Below are positions 1 through 11,500 of a stretch of 56,000 nt of DNA, piece after piece (position 1 is the stretch's first letter; the number at the start of each line of letters is the position of its first letter). Where the stretch lies: IMG/VR virus record IMGVR_UViG_3300044626_000250, positions 1 through 56,000 of that record. One strand, given 5' to 3'. Source of the DNA: a virus. The notes under the pieces are model-generated. The model was not told the DNA's origin and made no database searches. It worked only from the letters and a program-made list of their open reading frames with translations. The position numbers and the translations under genes are program-made.

Positions 1-2
1 GA

Positions 3-3000
3 GAGAACTTGGTTGTTTTAGCAGATATTAAATGGGAAAATTTTGAGTTTTTATCAAAAGAAGATATAGACAAGTTAAATAGTTTAAAACCTTTAGCAGA
101 AGAACTTGATAGTATAAACACTTTAAAAATTTCTTCAAAAGATAGTAGAACTGTAGCTGTAGAAAAAAGATTTGCTCAACTTACTAATGAGCTAACTAAT
201 GAACTTGTTGATATAATTGGGAAATATGTTGAACAACAATTAGGTAAAACTATTAGTAGTTCAAAACCAAGACTAGTTACTTTACAAACTCCTACATCTC
301 CAACCAAACCTTCTAATTTAGATAATGCAGAAGGAAGAAAAGTTTTAGAAGATAATATAAATGCCAAGAGACAAGAAGAATTAGATAGTTTATTTGGAAC
401 ATATACTGGTGATGAATATGCAGCTAAAGAAAAAGAAATTAATGATAAATACGATTCACTTGCAGAAAAATTAAAGGATGTTAAAGTTGCTAAGCCTGGA
501 CAATTTGTATTAGATGGAGAAACTTTAAATATACAAATTGGTAATACAGGGATGATGATTGTGTTTACAGCTGAATCAGGAGTCACTGTAGAAAATACAA
601 ATGATAAAATTAAAATCAAACCTGAGTTTGGTGATGCTGTAAAAGTTGTAGAGTTTGTAAAAGAAAAAGGTAATCTAAGTCAAGAAGATGCAATTGCTAA
701 TATTAAAAAGAGTCTTGCTAATTCTGTTGCAGAATATGAATCAACATCTAAACAATTTGAGCAATATGCTGAGGATGAATTTGAACCTTATGTAGAGCCA
801 GCGTTTGAAGAGCCAATCAATGATGCTATTGATCAAGCAAGTAAGTTAGCTGGTAAGCCTATTAGTGCTTCAGTTAAAGCTGCTATTGCTGCAAAGAGAA
901 CTGGTCGTTCTAAGAAAGCTAGACGTGAAATAATATTACAAGATTTAAAGAACTTCAAAAAAGAAGATTGGTCTAAAATAGAAAGATGGATTAAAGCTGT
1001 CCTTCCTAATATCCCTGTATATAGAGTTAAGAATGTAATCCAAGCTACCAATGGTAAACAATCTTGGGGTATGTTCCATAATGGTGCTGTTTATATATAT
1101 GAGAATGCACAAGTTGGTACAACATACCATGAGGTGTTCCATGCTATATGGAGAATGTTTACAGATGCTAAAGAGCAACAAGCTATATTTGATGAGTTTA
1201 CAAGTAGACCAGGTCAATTCTTTGATAGAACATCAGGTAAACTGGTTGACTATTCTAGAGCAACTCCAGATCAAATGGAGGAAGCTCTTGCTGAAGAGTT
1301 TAAAGATTATGTACATGAAGGAAAGAAACCATATAAACCAAAAGATAGTAGACCTTTTATTCTTAAAATGTTCTCTGATCTTGTAAACTTTATTAAAAAA
1401 TTCTTTTTAGGAGGTAAAGAATCTACATCATTAGTTGAAGAGTTATTTAAAAATATAAATCAAGGATCATACAAAGCTAGCATTCCTTTCTCAAATGAAT
1501 TATCATATGCTAATGTTGGTATTCAAGATATTGAAAACATATCTGGAGATGACAGTAGTGCATTTAGTTTAATAGATATGGGAGATGTTCAGAGAAATGA
1601 GATTCTTCAAGAAATGACATATCAAACATTATTAAACTTTATTGATACAGATGAAGATTTGTTTGACATTCCAAACATTAGTAAGTCTAAGATATATGCA
1701 AATCTTTATGGTCATATACAAGGTTTAATAAAAGAAGGAATTGATGTTGCTAAAGAACTCTTAGAAGATCCTGAATATCAAACTCCTGAATTACAACAGT
1801 CTATTATAAGCAATATAGCCAATACCACTTTGTTAATGCAACAATTTGAAGATGGTTGGGAAAGCATTGTAGACAGACATCAAGAATATCTAAGAGGATA
1901 TTCAATTACATTTGATGAGAATGATGAAATTGCTTTAACAGATGATGAGAAAAGTAAAGAAGATCCTTATGGAGATTCTACTAAAATAGATCATTTCAAA
2001 AAAGCAAATGCTGCAATTAAACTTTTACTTTCTACTATACCTATATTAGATGTAAATAGTGAAGAAGGTGATGTACTAACATCTTCTATAGGAGGTGCAA
2101 TTCTTATGCCTACAAGCCAAGCATATATTAGCGTTATGAATAATGTTCATAATTCTAATAACATAGAAGAGATGTTAGAGAAATTACGTCAAATGGCATT
2201 ATATGATCCAACATATGCTGTGTTATATGATCGTTTAACAAAGTCTTCATATAAACTTTCAGGCTTAGATCTTAGTAAAGTTAAAAGTGTACATGGTGTA
2301 AAACTAATTGATGCATTTTGGAAAACATTCAAGAAACAAAATCCTGCAGTTAAGAATGTATTTATTCTTAATAATGGAGAAATTGTAGTTGGGGATGCTA
2401 ATCTTTCCACTGCAGCAGGTCAATTGAAATCTGAATACATAAGTGCTATTGTTGTTAAAGCTAAAGAAGGAAAAGGATTCTTTACATATAATAAAGATAA
2501 AAAAGTTTATGAAGGTAACTCTGCAAAAATTAAATCATTAAGATTAGATGGTGTAGTGCAAATGGTTTCTTTCTTAAAAGAACTTGGTGTAGATTTTTCA
2601 CAAAGTGATGCATTAAAATTAAAAGATGCAGAATTAAAAATATTCAAAGAAGCTGTTTCTGGTATTAGAAACAGTATATTAAATGCAGAAGATATTGCAA
2701 ATTTCTCTAGTAAGACATTGAACATGGACAAACGTTTATTTCAAATTGGCTTATTAAAAGCTTCTGTAGACAATCCTATGTTTGATAGTACATATTTTAA
2801 TGTAGCTGGAGAACGTACACAATCTTATGTAGGTACTAATGCTGCTAGTAATCTATTCACATTCTTATCTGGATTAGAGAAATTTACAAAAGATTCTCTT
2901 GCTAATACTAATTATTCTTATTTAGGAACTGATTCTTTTGCAGAAAATTCTTCTATACTAAATAGAAAATATACTAAAGAAGGAAATGTTATTGAAGGTT

Positions 3001-6000
3001 CAGAAGATTTATTAACTGTTGGATATGTTGGAGGTACAATTAATGAAACAAATGGTAAAACTAAACCATCTTCCAAACTTAATTATAGAGAACGTCTTAT
3101 GCAAGAAATCAATCTTAATTTAAAAGGTTGGTATTTAAATCTTATTCCTGGAGATGCATCTTTAGAATGGATGATAAAAATGGGTAATCCCATTTCATCA
3201 ATTAGTTTAACTAGAGGATTTGGAGAAGTACATGATTTGTTCAAAGGTTATTTCCTATCTGAATTAAAATTAGCTAGAGAAGGTCGTCCTATAGCAAATG
3301 TAAAAGGAAGAAGCACTAATGATATGAGATTTTTTAAATCTATTCTTGGTGAGGTTCTTCATAATAATATAATCTCATCAACAGAATCAGTTGAAAAAGT
3401 TTATGAAGATAATGCTGATAAAATTAATAAAGCGTTAGATGCATTCATTGAGCAAAAGAAAGAATCATTCAAAAAAACATTAATAGACGTTAATATATTA
3501 AAGCAAAATGGTTATGGATATTCATTAGAGAATATTGATCTTCCTCAAGTGATGATTGAATCTGAACTTAACAGACATTTAAATATGTTAACTGTTAATT
3601 ATTTTGTTAGTCAGATTGAAATGCACAAGCTATTATACTCTGATCCTTATCAATATGCTGATGAATTGAAACGTATTAAAAACTTCAATTCATCTGGACA
3701 AGCTATTATGAATAGTTCACCAAAAATGAACAAGCTTTATAATAATGTTTGGAACAAAGGATTTAAAAAAGGCAGTATTGGTTATACAAATTTCACACAA
3801 GAATATTTTAAAACAGCTACACATGAAGATGTAATAGGTATAGTTGATCTACCTAACTATGAGGAATATAAAGAAACTGATGGTGGTGGAATTATGATAT
3901 TTAATGCCTATCGTAATTATAGAATTAGAGCCAGTGATTGGAACACTGCAGAAGAAGCACAGTATCGTTATGACATTGCTTGGGAGAAAAGAGATAAAAA
4001 GGTAGAATTGTCAAAAGAAGAAGAAGCTTTACTTTTAGCAGGTAATCCTCAAGTGAAGAGTGCATACACTCCTCTTAAACCTATTGTTCGTGGAAACAAA
4101 GCAAATGGTAAAAACTACAATGATGTTGTATTAGATAAGTTTGCACTTTATCCTTTGTCTTACAGATTAATGAAACAAATTAATCCAACATCAAATGCTG
4201 TATCTCTTTATGCAAAAATGCAAAAAGAAAAAATAGATTATATTGTATATAACTCATCAAGAAAAGTGGGTGCTGATCAAGCACATCCAACATATAATGC
4301 AAAAGGAGAATTTAATAATGCCCCTTATGCAAAAAGAACTATTGTAAATGTACCATTTTCTATAATGGATGTACAAACAGAAGTTCCTTCAAAAGACATT
4401 AGTTTAGTTACTAGAGGTTCTCAGGTTACTAAACTTATCACAATGGACTTCATGGATGCTGGTGTACCAGTTGATTTTGTATTACTAGATGCAGAAGGAA
4501 ATGAAAATACTAACTTCTCTGAAAGATATAGAACATGGTTTACAATGCCTGAGGAGCAGAAATTAGAAAATTCTGAATTATATCGTGAGATAAAAACTAA
4601 CCAAGATTTATTAAGTGCGTTAATGAAACAAGGTTATAACAACCTTCTTAGATCATTAGGTATTTCTAGTAAAAATGGTGAGTTTAGAATAACAAATTTT
4701 AGTGAAGCTGCTACAACTTTACGTAATGAAATTCTAAAAAGAGAAGTTAATGATAACATCAGTGATGCATTAAAAGGTTTCTTGAATGGTAAAGCTATTT
4801 TAGAAGCTACCCCTGCTTATCAACAAGTTAGAAACATTCTTTATTCTATTGCTGATAGAGAAATCATTTCTCCTAAGATGAATGGTGGTATGAAGGTGCA
4901 AGTTGCTTCTACATTATTAGAATCTGTTCGTGCACAAGAAACAGAAATCAATGGTAAAAAAGGATTTACATCTGACATTCTTAAGTTTTATGAGAAAGAT
5001 GGAAAACGTGTGTGTGAAGTTATGGTGGGTAGATGGTTTAAGTCTGATCTATCTGATGATGAGTTACTAGATTTATGGTATAAAAAAGATAAAAAAGGAA
5101 ATAGAACAGATGAATTAACAGAAGAAGGAGAAAAAGTTATGTCTGGGCTTGCATTTCGTACGCCTACTCAGAAACAAAATTCTATTGATAGTTTTGTAAT
5201 TAAACAATTTCTTCCTGTTGAATTTGGAGATTCTGTAATTGTACCTTCTGCTATTGTTGCTAAGAGTGGATCTGACTTTGATATTGATAAGTTATCAATG
5301 TATTTTAAAAATTTAAAAGTTGGTAAAGATGGTTTGCCAAGATATGTTGAATATCTAAATGATAGTAATTCTACAGTAGAAGAAAGATTTTTAAAATATG
5401 TTTCTAAAAATACCAAAGACTATAAAGATATAGTAAAAGAGTTTAAAAATTCTGAAGAGTTTATTGCAAAAGGTAAAAAGATTAATGAAAGTTTTGGAAA
5501 AGTTGACGAGCAAAGAGCTGCTTTAAAAGACATCAAGCAAGAAGTTGATAGTGTATATTCAATGGGCTATGAGTCATTTAAACAACTTCCATTAGCTATT
5601 AAACAAATATTTTGGAAACAAGAAGAAGATTTAACTGCACAAGATGTAGATGGTATACAAAAAAATATTTACTATTCTGCTATTGCTAATAATCTAATTA
5701 CAAATCTTAAGAAAAATAAAACTATTCAACTTGAACAAACTGTCAAACTTAAAGATGGAAAAACAAAAGTTGAAACTGTAACTATACCAAAAGAAGAAGC
5801 TCTTCCTTATTTACAAGAAATGGTGGCTAACTATAAAGAAATGAACATTCTTTATGGTTTGTCAGAAGAACAACAAACTAAACTTGAAGACATTTTAAGT
5901 AATGCTTTATCTATTAAAGATCTATTAAATAATAAATATAAACTTGAAGTTGCAAAAGTTATTGCAGAAGCTACAGATTTAGATAGTTTAGAGACATTCA

Positions 6001-8549
6001 GTAATAGAAACATGAATGATCAAAACACTCAAGAAGCTTTAGAGAATGCATATAATGAATCATCTCAAAGACTTGTTTCTCATCCTAAAAACTATGACAG
6101 ACTTATTCAACCTAACTCTGCAGAACAATTAAAAGTATTATCAAAGTTCATAGCTGAAAAAACTGTTGGTCAATCATTTGATTATACAGATGTTGGTAAT
6201 ATGTTAGATAGAACATTTATGTCTAGACTTAGACATGCATTTGTTTCAGGTAAATATGCTATTGGTATTGCTGCTGTGAACCAAACTAATCATTCATTAA
6301 ATCAACGTCAAGCTATATTTATTGATAGAGACAGACTTAAATATGTATCTGAGGAAGATAAGTTTTGGTTAGGAGATGCAACAGTTAAGTTTCCTGAATA
6401 TAATAAATTAGGAATTGGTAATTATATTTCTCCTATTTTATCCATGGTTAAGAATGTTGCTGGTCAAGATATATCAGATATCCTTGGACAGTTCATAGAT
6501 GGGTTTGTGGATATTTCTAAAGGTCCTTGGATTATGGAACTTGGTCTTACACCTAATGTAGCATCAACTTGGATGACATTAGTTAAGATGGGAGTACCAG
6601 TTGATACAGTGGCTTATTTTATGAACCAACCTATCATCAAAGATTATTTAAATACTATCGAGAATTCTGGATATTCATATCTATTTATAGATAGTATCAT
6701 GGATGATGTTTTGGAAAAATATACTCCTAAAGGACAAAAGATATCTCAAAAAGATTTTGAAGCTTTAAGAAACAATTTTGAAATTCCTAGTAAAGATAAT
6801 TTGAAAAATCTTGTTGGTGCTTCATCTAAAAATTTAGATGCATTTCAATTAAGACAACAACAATTAATGTTGTGGGAATTTGTTAAATATGCAAAAATGG
6901 CTGAACATATGTTCTTAGTAACACAAGGTTCTAACTTTGATACAGCTAACTTCAATGATCCTTATTTAGTATTTAAGAAAATGATGATGCTTAAAAAAGC
7001 ACAGTCAACTATTATTGGATCTGTAGATAAAGATGGTAAACCAACTTCAGCTGTAAATGCTTTATTAGAGAATTCTTTCTTAGGTGATCTTGGGTCAACT
7101 ATTTTAAATATGAGAAATGCTCTTTCTAAAATATTAATGTCTGATCAACCAGAGATTAGAAATGTTATTGAGAAAGTCCTAACGCCATACATTGATGAAT
7201 CTGATAGAGACTTTGTAAAGATTGCTCAAAAAGCAGTGAATGATCTTTTTGATTATGCTGTTTTCACTGATCAAGGATATGCAGACTTATTGAAATCTGA
7301 ATTAATTAAAGATGGTGGTACAGCTAAACAGATATATAATTTTGTTAAAGATGTTAAAGAAGATGAAGATCATCCTTTACATAACAACCATGTCATTAAT
7401 ATATTAGAATACAAGCCATCTACTAAAGAGGGTAACTATCCTAACAATTTAAAAATCAAAGGACTTGATAATAAAGTGTTTGATCAAAACACTATCATTG
7501 GTGCATTCAGAGAAATAAAAAGATATATCGAAACTGAGAAAGCTATTGGTAATACAAAATACGAATCTATATATAAAGGATTAGTAAATGTTGCTGTATT
7601 ACAGTCAGGGTTGTCTAGTTCTCCTATATCATTTACATCACTACTTCCTTATGAAGATTTTGCTGATGTATATAATCCAACACTTTCCAAGTTGGCAAGT
7701 ATTAAAAACTTAGATGATTTCTATAAGCTTGGTGTGTTCCAAAGAAACAATTGGAATAATGATACGTTTGTTCCTTCAACAAGAGCAAGATGGATTAAAG
7801 TGGATGATCCATACGATTTTGGAAATAGAGTTTCTATATACAATCCATCTATGTACTTCCTTCCTGAAGCTGTTAAAGATGCTGTTTCTAATGGAGAAAT
7901 CCCTGAAATCTTAACACAGTCTGCAAATAATTCAGATTCAAAATTTGATTATATTACATTTAATTGGGAACTTCAACAAGAGATTTTAACAAAAGAAGAA
8001 TTAGAAAAAATTAAACCTTCTGAAAGTGTATTAGATGCTGTATTTGCTAAGAAAAATGAAATGCGTAGAAAAGGAGATTACTCATATATGCAAAAAGGAT
8101 TGTTTCAAAAAGTGTATGACAGTTATGGCGTACCATTAACAACAGAAGATGCAAAAGGTAATACATATTATATATACAAAGCTATCAATGCATGGGGTGA
8201 TTCATATAGAGCTAATGAGTTTTATAATGTAGACAAACCATCTGTGTTTGATAATGGAATGGTTACTGGTGTAGCTGCAAGTAATGGTTTAATAATTGAC
8301 ATATTCAAAGGAACAAGACCAATTGTAGGAGCTGTTACAGCCAACACTGCACCATCTGCAAAAAGAAATGTTACTATAAAAGGTATCTTTAATGGATTAA
8401 ATGAGTTTACGTTAGAACAAAAATCACAAATTTTATCTAACTTTGCTATCAAGCATGGTCTTACTTCAGAACAAGCATTAAAAGATATTAATGCAGCACT
8501 TAAAACCAATCGAGCTGAAGCAATTGAGCAATTAAAAAAATGTTACTAA
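3..8549 (+). CDS. Giant crAss-like phage virion RNA polymerase with N-terminal zincin-like domain (5' partial)
   Basis: The frame is open to the left edge, so the true start is outside the window; residues are numbered from the TTG at position 9. Residues 1756-1760 read DFDID followed by Lys, inside the context SGSDFDIDK. This matches the metal-binding loop of the YonO/phi14:2 gp66 type of single-chain RNA polymerase (double-psi beta-barrel fold, distantly like cellular beta'). The preceding RTPTQKQNS and FLPVEFGDSVIVP stretches fit the same barrel region. Residues 374-378 read HEVFH, a zincin metallopeptidase motif, with a Glu-rich EEALAEEF segment about 45 residues later that could give the third ligand. 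In phi14:2 the homologue is packaged in the virion and transcribes early genes; that role is inferred here. At more than 2,840 residues it is longer than the phi14:2 protein, which fits a fusion of peptidase, polymerase and other virion-cargo segments. The next gene begins 1 nt after the stop, so the two are co-transcribed. Confidence 0.88.
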   Translation, partial: ENLVVLADIKWENFEFLSKEDIDKLNSLKPLAEELDSINTLKISSKDSRTVAVEKRFAQLTNELTNELVDIIGKYVEQQLGKTISSSKPRLVTLQTPTSPTKPSNLDNAEGRKVLEDNINAKRQEELDSLFGTYTGDEYAAKEKEINDKYDSLAEKLKDVKVAKPGQFVLDGETLNIQIGNTGMMIVFTAESGVTVENTNDKIKIKPEFGDAVKVVEFVKEKGNLSQEDAIANIKKSLANSVAEYESTSKQFEQYAEDEFEPYVEPAFEEPINDAIDQASKLAGKPISASVKAAIAAKRTGRSKKARREIILQDLKNFKKEDWSKIERWIKAVLPNIPVYRVKNVIQATNGKQSWGMFHNGAVYIYENAQVGTTYHEVFHAIWRMFTDAKEQQAIFDEFTSRPGQFFDRTSGKLVDYSRATPDQMEEALAEEFKDYVHEGKKPYKPKDSRPFILKMFSDLVNFIKKFFLGGKESTSLVEELFKNINQGSYKASIPFSNELSYANVGIQDIENISGDDSSAFSLIDMGDVQRNEILQEMTYQTLLNFIDTDEDLFDIPNISKSKIYANLYGHIQGLIKEGIDVAKELLEDPEYQTPELQQSIISNIANTTLLMQQFEDGWESIVDRHQEYLRGYSITFDENDEIALTDDEKSKEDPYGDSTKIDHFKKANAAIKLLLSTIPILDVNSEEGDVLTSSIGGAILMPTSQAYISVMNNVHNSNNIEEMLEKLRQMALYDPTYAVLYDRLTKSSYKLSGLDLSKVKSVHGVKLIDAFWKTFKKQNPAVKNVFILNNGEIVVGDANLSTAAGQLKSEYISAIVVKAKEGKGFFTYNKDKKVYEGNSAKIKSLRLDGVVQMVSFLKELGVDFSQSDALKLKDAELKIFKEAVSGIRNSILNAEDIANFSSKTLNMDKRLFQIGLLKASVDNPMFDSTYFNVAGERTQSYVGTNAASNLFTFLSGLEKFTKDSLANTNYSYLGTDSFAENSSILNRKYTKEGNVIEGSEDLLTVGYVGGTINETNGKTKPSSKLNYRERLMQEINLNLKGWYLNLIPGDASLEWMIKMGNPISSISLTRGFGEVHDLFKGYFLSELKLAREGRPIANVKGRSTNDMRFFKSILGEVLHNNIISSTESVEKVYEDNADKINKALDAFIEQKKESFKKTLIDVNILKQNGYGYSLENIDLPQVMIESELNRHLNMLTVNYFVSQIEMHKLLYSDPYQYADELKRIKNFNSSGQAIMNSSPKMNKLYNNVWNKGFKKGSIGYTNFTQEYFKTATHEDVIGIVDLPNYEEYKETDGGGIMIFNAYRNYRIRASDWNTAEEAQYRYDIAWEKRDKKVELSKEEEALLLAGNPQVKSAYTPLKPIVRGNKANGKNYNDVVLDKFALYPLSYRLMKQINPTSNAVSLYAKMQKEKIDYIVYNSSRKVGADQAHPTYNAKGEFNNAPYAKRTIVNVPFSIMDVQTEVPSKDISLVTRGSQVTKLITMDFMDAGVPVDFVLLDAEGNENTNFSERYRTWFTMPEEQKLENSELYREIKTNQDLLSALMKQGYNNLLRSLGISSKNGEFRITNFSEAATTLRNEILKREVNDNISDALKGFLNGKAILEATPAYQQVRNILYSIADREIISPKMNGGMKVQVASTLLESVRAQETEINGKKGFTSDILKFYEKDGKRVCEVMVGRWFKSDLSDDELLDLWYKKDKKGNRTDELTEEGEKVMSGLAFRTPTQKQNSIDSFVIKQFLPVEFGDSVIVPSAIVAKSGSDFDIDKLSMYFKNLKVGKDGLPRYVEYLNDSNSTVEERFLKYVSKNTKDYKDIVKEFKNSEEFIAKGKKINESFGKVDEQRAALKDIKQEVDSVYSMGYESFKQLPLAIKQIFWKQEEDLTAQDVDGIQKNIYYSAIANNLITNLKKNKTIQLEQTVKLKDGKTKVETVTIPKEEALPYLQEMVANYKEMNILYGLSEEQQTKLEDILSNALSIKDLLNNKYKLEVAKVIAEATDLDSLETFSNRNMNDQNTQEALENAYNESSQRLVSHPKNYDRLIQPNSAEQLKVLSKFIAEKTVGQSFDYTDVGNMLDRTFMSRLRHAFVSGKYAIGIAAVNQTNHSLNQRQAIFIDRDRLKYVSEEDKFWLGDATVKFPEYNKLGIGNYISPILSMVKNVAGQDISDILGQFIDGFVDISKGPWIMELGLTPNVASTWMTLVKMGVPVDTVAYFMNQPIIKDYLNTIENSGYSYLFIDSIMDDVLEKYTPKGQKISQKDFEALRNNFEIPSKDNLKNLVGASSKNLDAFQLRQQQLMLWEFVKYAKMAEHMFLVTQGSNFDTANFNDPYLVFKKMMMLKKAQSTIIGSVDKDGKPTSAVNALLENSFLGDLGSTILNMRNALSKILMSDQPEIRNVIEKVLTPYIDESDRDFVKIAQKAVNDLFDYAVFTDQGYADLLKSELIKDGGTAKQIYNFVKDVKEDEDHPLHNNHVINILEYKPSTKEGNYPNNLKIKGLDNKVFDQNTIIGAFREIKRYIETEKAIGNTKYESIYKGLVNVAVLQSGLSSSPISFTSLLPYEDFADVYNPTLSKLASIKNLDDFYKLGVFQRNNWNNDTFVPSTRARWIKVDDPYDFGNRVSIYNPSMYFLPEAVKDAVSNGEIPEILTQSANNSDSKFDYITFNWELQQEILTKEELEKIKPSESVLDAVFAKKNEMRRKGDYSYMQKGLFQKVYDSYGVPLTTEDAKGNTYYIYKAINAWGDSYRANEFYNVDKPSVFDNGMVTGVAASNGLIIDIFKGTRPIVGAVTANTAPSAKRNVTIKGIFNGLNEFTLEQKSQILSNFAIKHGLTSEQALKDINAALKTNRAEAIEQLKKCY

Positions 8550-8550
8550 T

Positions 8551-11500
8551 ATGAGTTGTGTTAATCCTAATATCCCAGAGTTTCAAGAATTAGTTAGAAA
8601 GACAGGAAACTATCTTCTAGCTGAAATAGAATATACTAAAGGTTCTCCTGTTATACAATCTAATGGTAAGATGTTGAATCTTCCTGAAGAAGCTAAACAG
8701 AAAATTTATGAGAACTATGTAAATTTAATGGGTAGAAAAAGAGAAGGTAAGGAAGAAGGTTATGATAGTTTTAATAGAATGTTTGATAATCTTCAAGTAT
8801 TTAAAACAAAAGACACTTATATATTTGGACAATGGGATGCAAAAAATAATGTGTTTCAAGGAAGACTTATGTCTTCTCCTAACATTAGACAGTTATACGA
8901 AGCGTTAGATGAGTTAGTTGGCATGGTTGATTTCATGGCATCAGTTCCCCCAGATATGGGTAGGATGCTTGAAAGAAAAGGTATGTATAAATTAAATGTA
9001 GATAAGCTATATGATTTCAAGGGAGAGAAAATGGTTAAGAATTTATATTTCTCAAACAAAGAATCAGTTAAGAAGATTTTTAAAAAAGAAGAAAGTGAAA
9101 TAACCAAATCAGATGTTATAAAATATGATAAATTTTTTAACTATCAAGAAATTCTTAGAAAGTTAAGCGATGCATTTAAAAAAGGAAACTTTGATAACAT
9201 CTATCCTATTCTTAAAGAGTTAGGAATATATGATTATAACGCATATAAGATTCTTAATAAATTTAAACAGTTAGATAAAAACTTTTCAGAAGGAGAATTG
9301 AAAAAGTTTCGTGCAATGGATCTTTACACGAAAATGGTATCAGAAGAAACTGTTACAGGTGATATAAATTATCAACTCACTTCACAAGAAAAACAAAGAT
9401 ATAAGATATATAAAGAGTATATGTCAATTATATCAGATGTTAAAGATCAAATTATTAAAAATAGTGCTTCTAATTTTATTAATATAGACAAAAGAGATCT
9501 TTTTAATAATCCAAAAATTTACAATCAATTAGATAATGAGTTAAATAAAACTCTAGCAACCTATCTATCTAAGTTTGGTATCAAAACAGAAGTGTTAAAA
9601 GATATCCAAGATAGATTTGGTATTGATTCATATGCACATTTAGATATATTAAATAAAATTATATACACTTCTGAAACTAATCAAGGAGAATATCCACAAC
9701 AAGCAGGTAAGATAATTGCTTATATGATGCAACATAATCCTCTTGTAACAGAGATTATGGCCAATATGAAAAGATCATCAATGTTTGGCAGTCGTCTAAG
9801 CAAAGAAGACATGTTTGATGCTATTGGTGATATGATTTCAGAACAATTATATAAAAAGACAAACACTGAAGTGCCCACTTCTATTTTAGAAAAAATCAAC
9901 ATGTTGATTAGACAATTCTTTTCATTTATTACACAGGTGAGAATGAATAGAATTAATAGAAACGTTGGTATAATTGCTGATAATATATTGTTACAAAATC
10001 AATCATTAATAACATTCTCTCCTTTTAAACCTGGAGCAGCTAATAAACCAGTTGTAAGAGTTAGTTTCCAAGAGGCATTAGATGGAGATGCATTCGCTAC
10101 ATCAATTGTAGATAGAATGGCTGATAAATTTATTCTTGGTGGAAGTATTTCTTTTTCTGAACAAGGTCCTGTTTGGAGACCTGATGAAAATCAAGTGCAT
10201 GATCTTGATTGGGCTTCTTCATATCCAAGACAAGATACTAAAAATATATTTGAAAGTATTTATCCAGATGGTCAAAGAATTTATATTAGAGAGATATATG
10301 ATAAAAGCACTCAAGAATGGACAGACACTTGGCTATTAGCTGAAGATGGTCATTCAATTAAAAACTTAGTGCTATCAGATGATGGTAAGAATAAAATTCT
10401 TGCTTATGACATTGTTGATAATGAAACTGGTAAAGTGGTTAGTCAATATATTCCAAAATCAGATTCTCATACAGGAGATGTAGTTGCTAAACCTATCGAT
10501 ATTTTTTCTAGTGATAATATTAATAAAGAACAATTTCCTACACAAGATTTTATTACTTCTTCAGGAACAACAGTTAAACTTGGAAACTGGAGATCTTCGT
10601 TTGAAGCTAAACTTAGATATGGTAGATTAAAAGATCTTTGGGATTATAATAGATTCATTCCTGAAGAAAACATATATCAAGGAGAACCTTCTGAAGGTAA
10701 TTTTCAGTTGGAAGGAATGCCTATGTCAGCAGCTTCTGAAGAAACACTTACAAAGGTGAGAGCTCTTATTGAAAAAATGGGAGTTAGTATGAAGTCTCTT
10801 GTTGAATATGCTAAAACTTCTAAGCTAAATTTAGATGGTGTAAATGCTGTTGCTGATATGATTCATGGAATCATTGCTGTAGCTGAAGGAAAAGAAGCTG
10901 TATCTCTTACAGAAGAGATGGTGCACATTGCTACAGCTATATTAGAATTAAAGAATCCTAAGATGATTACAGAAATGATTGCAAAGATTGATCGTTTCAA
11001 AATATATAACATTACATTAAATGCATATAAAACTAATCGTGACTATCAACTTCCTAATGGTAAACCAGACATTCGTAAGATAAAGAAAGAAGCTGTTGAT
11101 AAATTAATTGCAGAATTAATTGTTAATCAAGGAAGAGATGTTGCTCAATATCCAGAACTTCTTGAACAAGAGAACATAAACTTTGTTCAACGTATATGGA
11201 ATAAAGTGTTAGATTGGTTTAGAGGAATGTACAAGGCTAATAATGTTGATATATTCAAACAAACTTCAGATATTATAATCAATGATGGATTCGAAGGAGA
11301 TTATAGAGATATTCAAAATAAACAAATTTATTTTCAATATAGTGATGCTCAAAAAAATGCACAAGCATTATTATTAAAAACTCAAGACGATTTAAAGAAA
11401 GTTGAAGTTAAAGAAAAAATAGATCCTTTATTTATGGATACTGAAGAAGCTAGTAACTTTTATGAAATACAAAATGCTAATGGTGTTTGGGAAAGAGTTG

